From Streptomyces sp. HUAS YS2 (GTDB taxonomy: Bacteria; Actinomycetota; Actinomycetes; Streptomycetales; Streptomycetaceae): a DNA stretch of 64,000 nt. This document shows positions 1 to 8,680 of this stretch, piece after piece (positions within the stretch are counted from its first letter, which is position 1; each line of letters opens with the position of its first letter). The notes beneath the pieces are model-generated. The model searched no databases. It was not told the DNA's origin and worked only from the letters and a program-made list of their open reading frames with translations. The stretch spans positions 868,001-932,000 of the forward strand of contig NZ_CP137573.1 of assembly GCF_033343995.1 (NCBI RefSeq). The letters run 5' to 3'. Position numbers and translations under genes: made by a program.

Positions 1-949
1 TCGACGCCCGGGCCCCCTCGCTGAGCCGGGTGCCGTCGCACTCGGGGCAGCTCGTGAAGGTGACCGCGCGCTCCACGAAGGCCCGGATGTGCGGCTGCAT
101 CGCCTCGGGGTCCTTGGACAGCATCGACTTCTGGAGCTTGGGGATCAGCCCCTCGTAAGTGAGGTTGATGCCGTTGACCTTCACCTTGGTCGGCTCGCGG
201 TACAGGAAGTCGTGCCGCTCCTGCTTGGTGTACTTGCGGATCGGCTTGTCCGGGTCGAGGAAACCCGACTCGGAGATGATCCGCACGACCCAGCCGCCGC
301 CGGTGTAGGTGGGGATGGTGAACGGGTCCTCGTTCAGCGACTTGGAGTCGTCGTAGAGCTGGGTGAGGTCGATGTCGGTGACGGTGCCCCGGCCCTCGCA
401 GTGCGTGCACATGCCGCCGGTGCGGTTGAAGCTGACCTTCTCGGTCTTGGTCTTCTCCGCGCCCCGGTCGACCGTGAACCCGCCGCTCGCCGAGACCGAG
501 GCGACGTTGAAGGAGTACGCGCTGGGCGGGCCGATGTGCGGCTTGCCCAGCCGGCTGAACAGGATGCGGAGCATCGCGTTGGCGTCGGTGGCGGTGCCGA
601 CCGTGGAGCGGGGGTCGGAGCCCATCCGCTGCTGGTCGACGCTGATCGCGGTGGTCAGCCCGTCGAGCACGTCGACCTCGGGCCGCGCGAGCGTCGGCAT
701 GAAGCCCTGCACGAAGGAGCTGTACGTCTCGTTGATCAGCCGCTGCGACTCGGCGGCGATGGTGTCGAACACCAGGGAGCTCTTGCCCGAGCCGGAGACG
801 CCGGTGAACACCGTGAGACGGCGCTTCGGGATCTCGATGCTGACGTCCTTGAGGTTGTTCTCGCGCGCCCCGTGCACGCGGATCAGATCGTGGCTGTCGG
901 CCTCGTGCACCGCGGCCGCCTGTGCGCCCGCCTTCATCGCCCTGCTCAT
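1..949 (-). CDS. UvrA-like ABC ATPase (excinuclease A paralogue), 3' end outside window
   Basis: The reverse strand translates continuously from ATG at 949 to the window edge (316 residues seen). Walker A (GVSGSGKSS) is at about residues 50-58. Just after it comes the UvrA-specific stretch leading to 'DGLTTAISVDQQ' and 'STVGTATD', then paired-cysteine zinc-finger segments ('CTHCEGRG' and 'CPECDGTRLSEG'). The protein starts almost directly at the first ATPase module. This fits the compact UvrA-like paralogues of actinomycetes, some linked to drug resistance, or housekeeping UvrA-type damage recognition. The C-terminal half, needed to choose between them, is missing. A strong terminator upstream (1078-1127) separates it from the next gene. 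Family assignment is firm; role is inference. Confidence 0.9.
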   Translation of the reverse strand, partial: MSRAMKAGAQAAAVHEADSHDLIRVHGARENNLKDVSIEIPKRRLTVFTGVSGSGKSSLVFDTIAAESQRLINETYSSFVQGFMPTLARPEVDVLDGLTTAISVDQQRMGSDPRSTVGTATDANAMLRILFSRLGKPHIGPPSAYSFNVASVSASGGFTVDRGAEKTKTEKVSFNRTGGMCTHCEGRGTVTDIDLTQLYDDSKSLNEDPFTIPTYTGGGWVVRIISESGFLDPDKPIRKYTKQERHDFLYREPTKVKVNGINLTYEGLIPKLQKSMLSKDPEAMQPHIRAFVERAVTFTSCPECDGTRLSEGARAS

Positions 950-1077
950 GCTGTGTCCGTCTCCGTCCGTCGGGCGGCGCCGCGTACGCGGTCCTGCTCG
1001 GCGCCGCCTGGTACCGCCACGCTAGCTGCGGCCCGCGCCCCGCGCTTCTCGATTCCTGATCCTCGTGACCCGGAACG

Positions 1078-1127
1078 CGGTCGACCCTCCGGCCCGCGGC
1101 CTGAGCCGTGGGTCGGAGGGTCGACCG
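1078..1127 (-). terminator. Strong factor-independent-type stem-loop
   Basis: A 23-bp stem (1078-1100 with 1105-1127) with loop CTGA. The outer 14 bp are perfect and the two inner mismatches are G-U-type. There is no T-run, as is usual in Streptomyces. It lies downstream of the minus-strand small gene at 1187-1363 and upstream of the UvrA-like gene, so it should isolate the two transcripts. Confidence 0.8.
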
Positions 1128-1186
1128 GGTCGTGCGATCGATCGGTCGTCGATCCGTTCTCGATCAGTTGTCGATCAGTTGTCGGG

Positions 1187-1363
1187 CTAGTTGTGGCCGA
1201 ACTTCCGCTCCTTGCGGTGCGCCGGTTCCGAGATCACGCGCGTGGTCTCGTCGGCGGTGGAGCGCCTCGGCTCGGGCTTGGATTCCGTCGGCGGGGTGCG
1301 GTCCGCGTGGCCGCCGGTGCGGGCGCCGGCGTTGCGGCGCGTCTGTTTCTTGCCCACGGTCAT
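1187..1363 (-). CDS. Small basic hypothetical protein (58 aa)
   Basis: ATG at 1363 is preceded by a perfect AGGAGG-type ribosome site immediately upstream. The 58-residue product is highly charged and predicted disordered: it begins 'MTVGKKQTRRNAG', is rich in Arg, Lys, Thr and Pro, and ends 'RKERKFGHN'. It has no membrane segment or cysteines. The strong ribosome site and the dedicated downstream terminator argue that it is a real gene. I do not recognise a family, and no function is assigned. Confidence 0.65.
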   Translation of the reverse strand: MTVGKKQTRRNAGARTGGHADRTPPTESKPEPRRSTADETTRVISEPAHRKERKFGHN

Positions 1364-1461
1364 CCCTCCTGTGGTGGACCCCGGGCGAGGGGGTACCACC
1401 AGCCTCACACAGCAGGGCAAAGGGTGCATTTCAGATGGTGGTGGCGCTGCCGCGCCGATCG

Positions 1462-2709
1462 TCACCGACCGACGCGGCCGGTGTCGCACAACGCCCGGTC
1501 GACCAGGTCGCTGGCCGCCCTGTGCTGCCGGAGCGTCTTGTCGAAGTCGTTGAAGCTGGTGGTCATGGAGACGGTGACGGTACGGCCGCCGTCGGCGGTG
1601 GCGCCGTTCAGGGTGATGTAGCCGGCTTCTCCCCCTTCGTGGCTCCAGTAGCTTCCGCCGCAGGTCAGGGGGCGGCTGACCAGGCCGAGGCCGTAGCGTC
1701 CGCCGGGCCAGATCGCCTCGATCCGCCGGTCGACCGGCACGGTGTCCCGCATCTCGGCCAGGCGCGGCGCGGACAGCAGCCTGCCGCCCAGCAGTCCCTG
1801 GAAGAAGCGGTTGACGTCCGCCGTGGTGGAGACGTAGCCGCCGAGGTCGGGAACGATCTGTTCGGTGACGTCGGTCCGCTCGCCCGACGCGAACACCTGG
1901 TAGCCGTCGGCGTGCGGGCGGCGAAGAGTGGGCGTGGAGCCCGGCAGATAGGTGTGATACATGCCGAGCGGCTTCAGGATCCGGCTCTCGACCTCCTTCT
2001 GCCAGGGACGGCCGGCGGTCTTCTCGACGATCATGCCGAGGACGACGTAGCCGGTGTTGGAGTAGCCCCAGGCGGTGCCCGGCTCGAAGTCCGGGCGGTG
2101 CTTCAGCGCCCGGGCGACGATCTGCTCGGGCGTGTACGTGTCGTAGCGGTGCTGGAAGTACTGCTGCGGGGTGTCGAAGCCGGGAAGGTCGTCGTGGAGC
2201 CCGCTGGTGTTCTGCAGGAGCTGACGTACGGTCATTTTCCGTCCGTCGTTGCCGTTCTGGTCGATAAGGCCGGGCAGTCGGCGGTCCACCGTGTCGTCCA
2301 GGGACAGCTTGCCCTCGTCGACCAACTGCAGGACCACCGTGGCCATGGGCGCCTTGCCGGTGCTGGCGATCCTGAAGTAGCCGTCGCGGGGCACCGGTCG
2401 CCGGGTGCCCGCCACGGCGACGCCGGAGGTGGCGACCAGGTCCCGGCCGGAGGCCGTGGTCACCCGGGCCTGGACGCCGGTGATTCCCAGCGCCCGCAGG
2501 GCGTCGGTGTCCCGGCGCAGGTCGTCCTCCCGGTAGCCGGACGCGGACGTCGCGGGCGCGCCGTCCGAGGGCTGGGCGGCCAGGGCCGCTCCCACCGTGC
2601 CGAGTACGGCCGCCGCGACGAGCGGCCATCCTCGGCGGATCCGGCGGTGACGCTGCTGGGTCGGGCGGTGCTGCGGCGCGGAGGCCGTGCTTGTGGTGGT
2701 GGATTTCAT
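1462..2709 (-). CDS. Secreted serine hydrolase, beta-lactamase/DD-carboxypeptidase family
   Basis: 415 residues from ATG 2709. The N-terminus is basic, followed by a hydrophobic segment (about residues 28-45), so it is exported or membrane-anchored. The class C/DD-peptidase catalytic motifs are all present: S116-T-G-K119 (nucleophile motif), Y216-S-N218, and H357-E-G359 in place of KTG. This is the layout of Streptomyces R61-type D-Ala-D-Ala carboxypeptidases and related esterases. It acts outside the cytoplasm, on peptidoglycan peptides or small esters. It is divergent from the sensor kinase at 2865, with which it shares a 155-bp promoter region containing a short dyad. Substrate cannot be read from sequence. 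Confidence 0.9.
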   Translation of the reverse strand: MKSTTTSTASAPQHRPTQQRHRRIRRGWPLVAAAVLGTVGAALAAQPSDGAPATSASGYREDDLRRDTDALRALGITGVQARVTTASGRDLVATSGVAVAGTRRPVPRDGYFRIASTGKAPMATVVLQLVDEGKLSLDDTVDRRLPGLIDQNGNDGRKMTVRQLLQNTSGLHDDLPGFDTPQQYFQHRYDTYTPEQIVARALKHRPDFEPGTAWGYSNTGYVVLGMIVEKTAGRPWQKEVESRILKPLGMYHTYLPGSTPTLRRPHADGYQVFASGERTDVTEQIVPDLGGYVSTTADVNRFFQGLLGGRLLSAPRLAEMRDTVPVDRRIEAIWPGGRYGLGLVSRPLTCGGSYWSHEGGEAGYITLNGATADGGRTVTVSMTTSFNDFDKTLRQHRAASDLVDRALCDTGRVGR

Positions 2710-2768
2710 GCGTCTCACGCTAGGCAGCGGCACACGCCAAGTCGGTGCCCCAGGAGGCCGGTTGAGAC

Positions 2769-2784
2769 CTACAGCCTGCTGTAG
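2769..2784. promoter_or_regulatory. Short dyad in divergent promoter region
   Basis: CTACAG-N4-CTGTAG is a perfect 6-bp inverted repeat midway between the serine hydrolase and the kinase/regulator pair. It could be a site for the adjacent NarL-type response regulator; that link is inference from position only. Confidence 0.3.
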
Positions 2785-2864
2785 TGCCGTGGGGGCACCG
2801 GGCCCGTACAGTGGCGCGTCCGAGGGCCGCCTCCGGTGCCCGTACGACGAAGGAAGGCGGACCC

Positions 2865-4022
2865 GTGCACGGCGTGATCGGCGAGGCCCGCGCAAGGTCG
2901 GTCCGAGCCGGGCGCAGCGGGCGCTACCTGCTCGGCACCCTGATGACCGCGACGGTGACGCTCGTCGCGGCGCCCTTGCTGTGGCTACCGTCGCCGGCGG
3001 CTTCCTGGGCGGAGCGCCACCGTCGGAGCGCCGGGGCGCTGCTGGACCGGCCCGTGGAGCCACGCCCACGCTCCCTCCGTCGCGAGCTCGCGTGGCTCGT
3101 GACCCATGTGGTCATCGGTCTGCCCGCGGGCACGCTCGCCCTGCTGTGCCTGGGCAACCTGTTCCTCACCCTTGTCGTCACCCTGGGGTGGTGGGCCTTT
3201 CCGCCGTCGGATCCGCCGCGGTTGCTGCTGCTCGGTGTCCGGATCGACAGCTGGGCCTCCGCGCTGACGATCAACCTGGCGCAACTGCTGCTCCTCGCGG
3301 CGCTCGCGGCCGTCGTCCTGCCACCACTGGCCGGGGCGCACGCTCGGTGCTGCCTGGCCGTCCTGGCACCGTCGCCCGCGGAACGACTGGCCGCGCGCGT
3401 CACGACACTCACCCGGACACGCGCGGACGTCCTGCAGGCGCACGGCGCGGAACTCCGTCGGATCGAACGCGACCTGCACGACGGCACCCAGGCCCGCCTG
3501 GTGGCCATCGCCATGCGGCTCGCCGTCGCCGGTGCGAGCCTCCCCCAGGACCCGGAGACGGCTGCCGCGCTCGTACGACAGGCCCAGGCCGAGACCGAGG
3601 AGGCCATGACCGAGCTGCGCTCCGTGATCCGCACCATCTACCCTCCGGTCCTCGCCGACCTGGGCCTCGTCGGCGCGCTCGACACCCTGTCCACCCGGGC
3701 CGGCGTGCCGACCCGCATCGACATCGGAGAGCTCGGTGAGGTCCCTGCCGCGGTCGAGGCGGTCGCCTGGTTCGCCGTCACCGAGGCGCTGGCGAACGTC
3801 GCCCGGCACAGCCGGGCCGAGGAGGCCGCCGTCCACGTCTCCCGCGAGGGCGCGATGCTGTCCGCGCGGATCACCGACGACGGGACCGGCGGGGCCGACG
3901 CGTCCCGGGGCAGCGGCCTGGACGGAATCGGCCGCCGCGCCGCCGCGCTGGACGGCACCATGAAGATCAGCAGCCCGCCGGGCGGGCCGACCGTCGTCAC
4001 CGTGGAGCTGCCGTGCGCGTAG
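2865..4022 (+). CDS. NarL-family sensor histidine kinase
   Basis: 385 residues from GTG 2865, chosen for the upstream AAGGAAGG ribosome site. The N-terminal half holds hydrophobic segments at about 20-42, 78-110 and 130-155, so it is a membrane sensor with short loops. The HisKA_3 dimerisation/phosphoacceptor helix has H205 in 'ERDLHDGTQ'. The HATPase part has N311 in 'EALANVARHS' and the 'GSGLDGIG' lid. The 3' end overlaps the response regulator by 10 nt, so the two are translationally coupled. No extracellular sensor domain is visible, so the signal is probably membrane-derived (inference). Confidence 0.92.
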   Translation: MHGVIGEARARSVRAGRSGRYLLGTLMTATVTLVAAPLLWLPSPAASWAERHRRSAGALLDRPVEPRPRSLRRELAWLVTHVVIGLPAGTLALLCLGNLFLTLVVTLGWWAFPPSDPPRLLLLGVRIDSWASALTINLAQLLLLAALAAVVLPPLAGAHARCCLAVLAPSPAERLAARVTTLTRTRADVLQAHGAELRRIERDLHDGTQARLVAIAMRLAVAGASLPQDPETAAALVRQAQAETEEAMTELRSVIRTIYPPVLADLGLVGALDTLSTRAGVPTRIDIGELGEVPAAVEAVAWFAVTEALANVARHSRAEEAAVHVSREGAMLSARITDDGTGGADASRGSGLDGIGRRAAALDGTMKISSPPGGPTVVTVELPCA

Positions 4023-4678
4023 TCATCGCCGAGGACAACGTCCTGCTGTCCTCCGGGCTCGAACTCCTGCTGGGTTCCCAGGGTTTCGAGGTCGCCGCGA
4101 TCGCGGACGACGCCCCCGGCTTCCTCGCCGCCGTCGAGACCCACCGCCCGGACGTCACCATCGTCGACGTACGGCTGCCCCCTACCTTCCGCGACGAGGG
4201 CATCCGCGCCGCCCTCCGGGCCCGCCGCGACCGTCCCGGGCTCCCCGTCCTGGTGCTGTCCCAGTACGTCGAGCAGGAGTACGCCGGCCGCCTCCTCTCG
4301 GACACCCGCGGCGGGATCGGCTACCTGCTCAAGGACCGGGTGAGCCGGATCGCGGAGTTCACCGAGGCGCTGCGCCGGGTGGCCGCCGGCGGCACCGCCA
4401 TGGACCCCGAGGTCATCGCCCAGCTCCTGGCCGTCCGCGGCGATCCCGTGGAGGCCCTCACCCCCCGCGAACGCGAGGTCCTGGCCCTGATGGCCGAAGG
4501 GCACGACAACGCGACCATCGCCCAGCGGCTCTTCGTCACCGACAACGCCGTCCACAAACACATCGGCAGCGTCTTCCTCAAGCTCGGCCTGTCGGCCGGC
4601 GACAGCGGCCACCGCCGGGTCCGCGCCGTCCTGGCCTACCTCCGCCGCCACGGCGGCGCCGGAGGAACCGGCCTCTGA
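4013..4678 (+). CDS. NarL/FixJ-type response regulator
   Basis: 221 residues starting with GTG inside the kinase gene. The receiver domain spans residues 1-120, with acidic pocket 'EDN' (7-9), phospho-acceptor D52 in 'IVDVRLPP' and conserved K107. The LuxR-type helix-turn-helix is about 148-195 ('LTPREREVLALMAEG', 'NATIAQRLFVTDNAVHKHI'). It is the output partner of the preceding kinase. Likely targets include its own divergent promoter region (2710-2864); this is not proven by sequence. Confidence 0.94.
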   Translation: MRVVIAEDNVLLSSGLELLLGSQGFEVAAIADDAPGFLAAVETHRPDVTIVDVRLPPTFRDEGIRAALRARRDRPGLPVLVLSQYVEQEYAGRLLSDTRGGIGYLLKDRVSRIAEFTEALRRVAAGGTAMDPEVIAQLLAVRGDPVEALTPREREVLALMAEGHDNATIAQRLFVTDNAVHKHIGSVFLKLGLSAGDSGHRRVRAVLAYLRRHGGAGGTGL

Positions 4679-4684
4679 CGGGCC

Positions 4685-5317
4685 TCAGGCCCCGGCGGGG
4701 GCCTCGGCCCTGCGGGCCCGCTCGTCGGCGACGATGTACGGCAGCGCCGGCAGGATCAGCAGCGGGGCCGCCCAGAGAGGCAGGGTGAACAGGGTCCCCT
4801 CCCCCGCGACGAACCGGGTCAGCAGCGCCGTCGGGAGACCGACGGCGAAGGCGAGCAGCCAGCTCTTGCCCAGTCCGAGGCTGCCGCGCCGCATTTCCCA
4901 GGCGACGGTGACCGTGGCGATCACGCCCCAGAACGCCAGGTCGGCCGCGTCGACGGGCAGTTCGGTCGTCCACCGGATCAGATGGCGCAGCAGCCACAGC
5001 AACCCGACCGCGAACAGGGCCATGGCAGCGAGCCGGAGGGCCCGGCGGTGCAGCGGCGCCCGGCCGCGCGCCCAGGCGGCGGCGAAGGCGGGGACGTCGT
5101 CGCCGACGACGTCCCGCGCGGTACGGCCGGCGGCCTCGGCGTCGCGCAGATGGGCCGAGAGTTCCTCGATCATCTCGCGCACGGAGGCGTCGTCGACGCC
5201 CCGGTACTCCCAGTTGCTGCGGCAGACGGCGAGGATCCGGTCGTGGTCGGCCCGCCCGTCGGTCCCGACGTCGCCCGTCGTATCGGTCCGGTCGCTCAGG
5301 ATGCCGTCGTCGGTCAT
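4685..5317 (-). CDS. HAAS-domain membrane protein, partner of PadR regulator
   Basis: 210 residues from ATG 5317, which overlaps the PadR stop in an ATGA tetranucleotide. Residues 24-85 form a helical HAAS-like signalling segment ('VREMIEELSAHLRDAE'). Four hydrophobic segments follow, at about 95-115, 124-141, 152-170 and 175-196. Such genes commonly follow a PadR repressor in Gram-positive bacteria. The product is a membrane protein of unknown transport or signalling function. It is convergent with the response regulator, only 6 nt away. Confidence 0.8.
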   Translation of the reverse strand: MTDDGILSDRTDTTGDVGTDGRADHDRILAVCRSNWEYRGVDDASVREMIEELSAHLRDAEAAGRTARDVVGDDVPAFAAAWARGRAPLHRRALRLAAMALFAVGLLWLLRHLIRWTTELPVDAADLAFWGVIATVTVAWEMRRGSLGLGKSWLLAFAVGLPTALLTRFVAGEGTLFTLPLWAAPLLILPALPYIVADERARRAEAPAGA

Positions 5318-5691
5318 GGCGCGTTGTCCCCCGTGGGTTCGGTGTCGGTGAGGATCCGGCTCACGGGTCCGGCGAAGGCCCGCCACGCCGCCCGCCCCTC
5401 GGCGAGCGCCGCGCGGCCCGCGTCGGTGAGCCGGTAGTACTTGCGCGGGGCGCCGCCGCTGGCGGACGGGGCCCGGTAGGAGTCGACGAGCCCGCCGCGC
5501 TCCAGCCGGGACAGCAGCGGGTAGATGCTGCCCTCCCGGACCAGGTCGAGGCCGCTGTCGGCGAGCGCCTGGGTGAACTCGAATCCGTACCGCGGGCGTT
5601 CGGCGATCAGCGCGAGCAGGCAGACGTCGAGCACCCCGCGCAGGAGCTGGCTGCGCCGTTGGTCACCGGCCTCGGACAGCTCCATTGTCAT
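5314..5691 (-). CDS. PadR-family transcriptional repressor
   Basis: 125 residues. The winged-helix core is clear: 'LLRGVLDVCLLALIAERPRYGFEF', 'VREGSIYPLLSRLERGGLV', 'RKYYRLTDAGRAAL'. ATG 5691 is chosen because a promoter-like TTGCTG-18 nt-TATCTT (5728-5723 / 5704-5699) would place transcription start at about the ATG, giving a leaderless mRNA. A second in-frame ATG lies at 5685. The gene is coupled to the HAAS membrane protein. A 31-bp palindrome over its promoter suggests autorepression. Confidence 0.9.
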   Translation of the reverse strand: MTMELSEAGDQRRSQLLRGVLDVCLLALIAERPRYGFEFTQALADSGLDLVREGSIYPLLSRLERGGLVDSYRAPSASGGAPRKYYRLTDAGRAALAEGRAAWRAFAGPVSRILTDTEPTGDNAP

Positions 5692-5693
5692 GC

Positions 5694-5728
5694 TGTACAA
5701 GATAGTCGCCGACTGCCTTGCACAGCAA
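5694..5728 (-). promoter_or_regulatory. PadR promoter with overlapping 31-bp operator palindrome
   Basis: Arms 5694-5708 and 5710-5724 match at 12 of 15 positions around a single central base (outer TGTaCAAG / CTTGcACA, inner AGTCG / CGACT). The palindrome spans the -10 TATCTT, the spacer and the edge of the -35 TTGCTG. That geometry fits a repressor blocking RNA polymerase. The likely ligand protein is the PadR product encoded immediately downstream. Confidence 0.65.
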
Positions 5729-5783
5729 GACAGTCGTTCCGGGAGCACCGTGGAGAGATGAGGGCGCGGCCTACCCTGGAGGG

Positions 5784-6980
5784 GTGGGCAGCGCACAGGT
5801 CCGGCTGTTCCTGTGCGGGGACGTGATGCTCGGCCGGGGGATCGACCAGATCCTTCCGCACCCCGTCGATCCGGCCCTGGCCGAGCCGTACGTGCACGAC
5901 GCACGGGACTACGTGACGCTGGCGGAGGCGGCCAACGGGCCGATTCCCCGGCCGGTGGACTTCTCCTACCCGTGGGGCGACGCGCTCGACGTGCTGGCCG
6001 GCGCGGCGCCCGACGTCCGGATCGTCAATCTGGAGACGTCGGTGACGACCTCCGAGGAGCGGGCACCGGACAAGGGGCTGCACTACCGCATGCACCCCGC
6101 CCAGCTGCCCGCGCTCGTCGCCGCCCGTCCCGACGTCTGCGTGCTGGCCAACAACCACGTCCTCGACCACGGGCGGGGCGGCCTCGACGAGACCCTCGCC
6201 GCACTCGCCTCCGCCGGGCTGCGCACCGCCGGCGCCGGCCCCGACGCCGGGGCGGCGGCGCGGCCGGCCGTCGTACCGCTGCCGCACGGCGGCCGGGTGC
6301 TGGTCTTCGGCCTGGGCCTGGCCTCCAGCGGCATCCCGCGCGACTGGGCCGCGACCGCCCGCCGGAGCGGGGTCCACTACGCGGCCGGGCAGGCGGACGA
6401 GGCCGTGGCCCGGCTCGTCGCCTCGATCCGCGCCGCCAGGACGCCCGGGGACCTCGTCGTGGTGTCGGTGCACTGGGGCTCCAACTGGGGCTACACCGTG
6501 CCGCGCGCCGAGCTGGCCCTCGGGCACGCGCTGATCGACGCCGGCGCGGACCTCGTGCACGGCCACTCCTCGCACCACCCGCGCCCCGTGGAGGCGTACC
6601 GGGGCCGGCTGATCCTGCACGGCTGCGGGGACCTGATCAACGACTACGAGGGCATCTCCGGCTACGAACGGTACCGGGACGACCTGCGGCTGCTCTTCCT
6701 CGTGGACGTGGCCGCCGCGGACGGGTCGCTCCGGTCGGTACGGATGACCGCGCTGCGTGCTCGCCGCATGCGCCTGGAGCATGCCCCGCCGCGGGACGGG
6801 CAGTGGCTGCACGAGGTACTCGGCCGGATCAGCCGGCCGTACGGGGTGCGGGTCGGTCTCGCGCCGGACGGGACCCTCACCGCGCACCCGGTCGGGCCGC
6901 CCGGTCCGGCCACCCGGAGGAGCCCGACATGTACTTCACCGACCGCATCGACGCAGGCCGGCAGCTCGCCGCCCTGCTGA
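5784..6980 (+). CDS. CapA-like (PGA_cap) metallophosphatase-fold protein
   Basis: 398 residues from GTG 5784 (GGAGGG ribosome site just upstream). Family motifs: 'CGDVMLGRG' near the N-terminus, 'VNLETSVT', 'ANNHVLDHG', 'VHWGSNWGY' and 'HGHSSHHPRPVE'. These carry the Asp, Asn and His ligands of the calcineurin-like CapA fold. CapA relatives act in poly-gamma-glutamate capsule synthesis, but Streptomyces members usually stand alone and no capBC genes are nearby. No signal peptide is obvious. Its last 52 nt overlap the next gene, which argues for coupled expression. Confidence 0.88.
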   Translation: MGSAQVRLFLCGDVMLGRGIDQILPHPVDPALAEPYVHDARDYVTLAEAANGPIPRPVDFSYPWGDALDVLAGAAPDVRIVNLETSVTTSEERAPDKGLHYRMHPAQLPALVAARPDVCVLANNHVLDHGRGGLDETLAALASAGLRTAGAGPDAGAAARPAVVPLPHGGRVLVFGLGLASSGIPRDWAATARRSGVHYAAGQADEAVARLVASIRAARTPGDLVVVSVHWGSNWGYTVPRAELALGHALIDAGADLVHGHSSHHPRPVEAYRGRLILHGCGDLINDYEGISGYERYRDDLRLLFLVDVAAADGSLRSVRMTALRARRMRLEHAPPRDGQWLHEVLGRISRPYGVRVGLAPDGTLTAHPVGPPGPATRRSPTCTSPTASTQAGSSPPC

Positions 6981-8236
6981 CGCATCTCAAGGACAGCGAC
7001 GCGGTGGTCCTGGGCCTGCCCCGGGGCGGCGTGCCGGTGGCCGAACAGGTCGCCGAGGCGCTCGCGGCGCCGCTCGACATCTGCCTCGTCCGCAAGCTGG
7101 GCGTGCCCTACCAGCCCGAGCTGGCGATGGGCGCGGTCGGCGAGGGCGGGGTGCGGGTGCTGAACGAGGACGTGATCGGCCGGGGCGGCGTCTCGGCCGG
7201 CGACCTGGCCGCCGTGGAGGAGCGCGAGCTGGCGCTCCTGGCGGAGCGGGCCGCACGCTATCGCGGGGCCCGGCAGCCCGTACCGCTCCGGGGCCGCACC
7301 GTCGTGGTGGTGGACGACGGCCTGGCGACGGGGGCGACCGCGCTGGCGGCCTGCCAGGTGGTCCGGGCGCGGGGCGCCGCCCGGATCGTCCTCGCGGTGC
7401 CGGTCGCGCCCGGCGGCTGGCGGGCCGAGCGGGTGGGCAGCAACGCCGACGACACCGTCTGTGTGCACGAGCCCGTGTTCTTCCGGGCGATCGGCCAGTT
7501 CTACGCGGACTTCTCGCAGACCCCGGACGAGGAGGTCATCGCCTGCCTGGACCGCAACCGGGCGGCGTACGGCTCCGGCGACGGCTCCGCCGACGGCGCG
7601 GCCGGGCTGCCCCCCACGGAGGTCCGGCTGCCCGTGGGCGGCGCCGAGGTCGGCGGGGAGCTGACCCTGCCGCCGGGCGCGGCGGGGATCGTGCTGTTCG
7701 CGCACGGCAGCGGCAGCAGCCGGCACAGTCCGCGCAACCGGGCCGTGGCCGCCGCGCTCAACAGGGCGGGTCTCGGCACGCTGCTGTTCGACCTGCTCAC
7801 CGACGCGGAGGCGGCGGACCGGGCCAACGTCTTCGACACCGAGCTGCTCGCCGGGCGGCTGGCGGAGGCCGCCGCCTGGGTCGGCGGCCGGGACGACACG
7901 CGGCGCCTGCGCACCGGGTTCTTCGGGGCGAGCACCGGAGCGGCCGCCGCGCTGTGGGCGGCGGCGGATCCGGCCGCGACGGTGGCCGCCGTGGTCTCCC
8001 GGGGCGGGCGGCCGGACCTCGCGGACGCGCGGCTCGCCGAGGTGCGGGCGCCGACGCTGCTGATCGTCGGCGGCCGGGACGACCTGGTCCTCGACCTCAA
8101 CCGCGCGGCCCAGGCCCGGCTGCGCTGCGAGAACCGGCTCGAGATCGTCCCCGGTGCCACGCATCTCTTCGAGGAGGCCGGGACGCTCGAGAAGGTGGGC
8201 GAACTGGCCGCCGCCTGGTTCGCCGACCACTTCTGA
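6929..8236 (+). CDS. Phosphoribosyltransferase / alpha-beta hydrolase fusion
   Basis: 435 residues from ATG 6929 (GGAGGA site). Residues 1-215 form a type I phosphoribosyltransferase domain with PRPP loop 'VVVVDDGLATGATA' (125-138). Residues 228-435 form a dienelactone-hydrolase-like alpha/beta hydrolase with nucleophile S335 in 'GASTG', acid D384/D385 in 'GGRDD' and H412 in 'GATHLFEE'. Both active sites look intact. Such fusions are known in actinobacteria but have no settled function; salvage coupled to ester hydrolysis is only a guess. It shares a transcript with the CapA-like gene. Confidence 0.88.
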   Translation: MYFTDRIDAGRQLAALLTHLKDSDAVVLGLPRGGVPVAEQVAEALAAPLDICLVRKLGVPYQPELAMGAVGEGGVRVLNEDVIGRGGVSAGDLAAVEERELALLAERAARYRGARQPVPLRGRTVVVVDDGLATGATALAACQVVRARGAARIVLAVPVAPGGWRAERVGSNADDTVCVHEPVFFRAIGQFYADFSQTPDEEVIACLDRNRAAYGSGDGSADGAAGLPPTEVRLPVGGAEVGGELTLPPGAAGIVLFAHGSGSSRHSPRNRAVAAALNRAGLGTLLFDLLTDAEAADRANVFDTELLAGRLAEAAAWVGGRDDTRRLRTGFFGASTGAAAALWAAADPAATVAAVVSRGGRPDLADARLAEVRAPTLLIVGGRDDLVLDLNRAAQARLRCENRLEIVPGATHLFEEAGTLEKVGELAAAWFADHF

Positions 8237-8304
8237 TCGCAACCTGACTGCAACCTCCTCCCGTGTCTCCTGGACCCCTCGGAGCCGGGAGAAGGGGGCG
8301 GGGC

Positions 8305-8670
8305 ATGGACGACGCGACCGCGGCCCCGCGGGTGGAACTCACGCCCGCGGCGGCCGCACTGCTGCGGCGACTGCACGCGCTGCACGGACCGCTGATGTTC
8401 CATCAGTCAGGCGGCTGCTGCGACGGCAGCGCGCCGATGTGCTATCCGGACGGCGAGTTCCGCACCGGTGACTCCGACGTGCTCCTGGAGTCGCTGGCCG
8501 TGCCCGGGGTCGCCGAGCCGGTGTCGTTCTGGATGTCGAAGGCGCAGTACGAGGTGTGGCGGCACACCCGGCTGATCGTCGACGTCGTGCCCGGCCGGGG
8601 CAGCGGCTTCTCGCTGGAGGCACCCGAAGGGGTGCGTTTCCTCATCCGTTCCCGGGTGATCGGGGCCTAG
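8305..8670 (+). CDS. DUF779 family protein
   Basis: 121 residues from ATG 8305 (AAGGGGG ribosome site). The family signature 'FHQSGGCCDGSAPMCYP' sits at about 33-49 and contains three clustered Cys, plausibly a metal or redox site. 'FWMSKAQYE' and 'GFSLEAPEGVRF' also fit the family. DUF779 genes usually sit beside aldehyde dehydrogenases, but none is present here. The product is a small cytoplasmic protein of unknown biochemistry. Confidence 0.85.
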   Translation: MDDATAAPRVELTPAAAALLRRLHALHGPLMFHQSGGCCDGSAPMCYPDGEFRTGDSDVLLESLAVPGVAEPVSFWMSKAQYEVWRHTRLIVDVVPGRGSGFSLEAPEGVRFLIRSRVIGA

Positions 8671-8680
8671 CCTTCCGGGT

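Noticed and set aside
1161..1186. Repeated CGATCAGTTGT after the terminator
   Set aside because: Two adjacent copies only, no structure or placement suggesting function.
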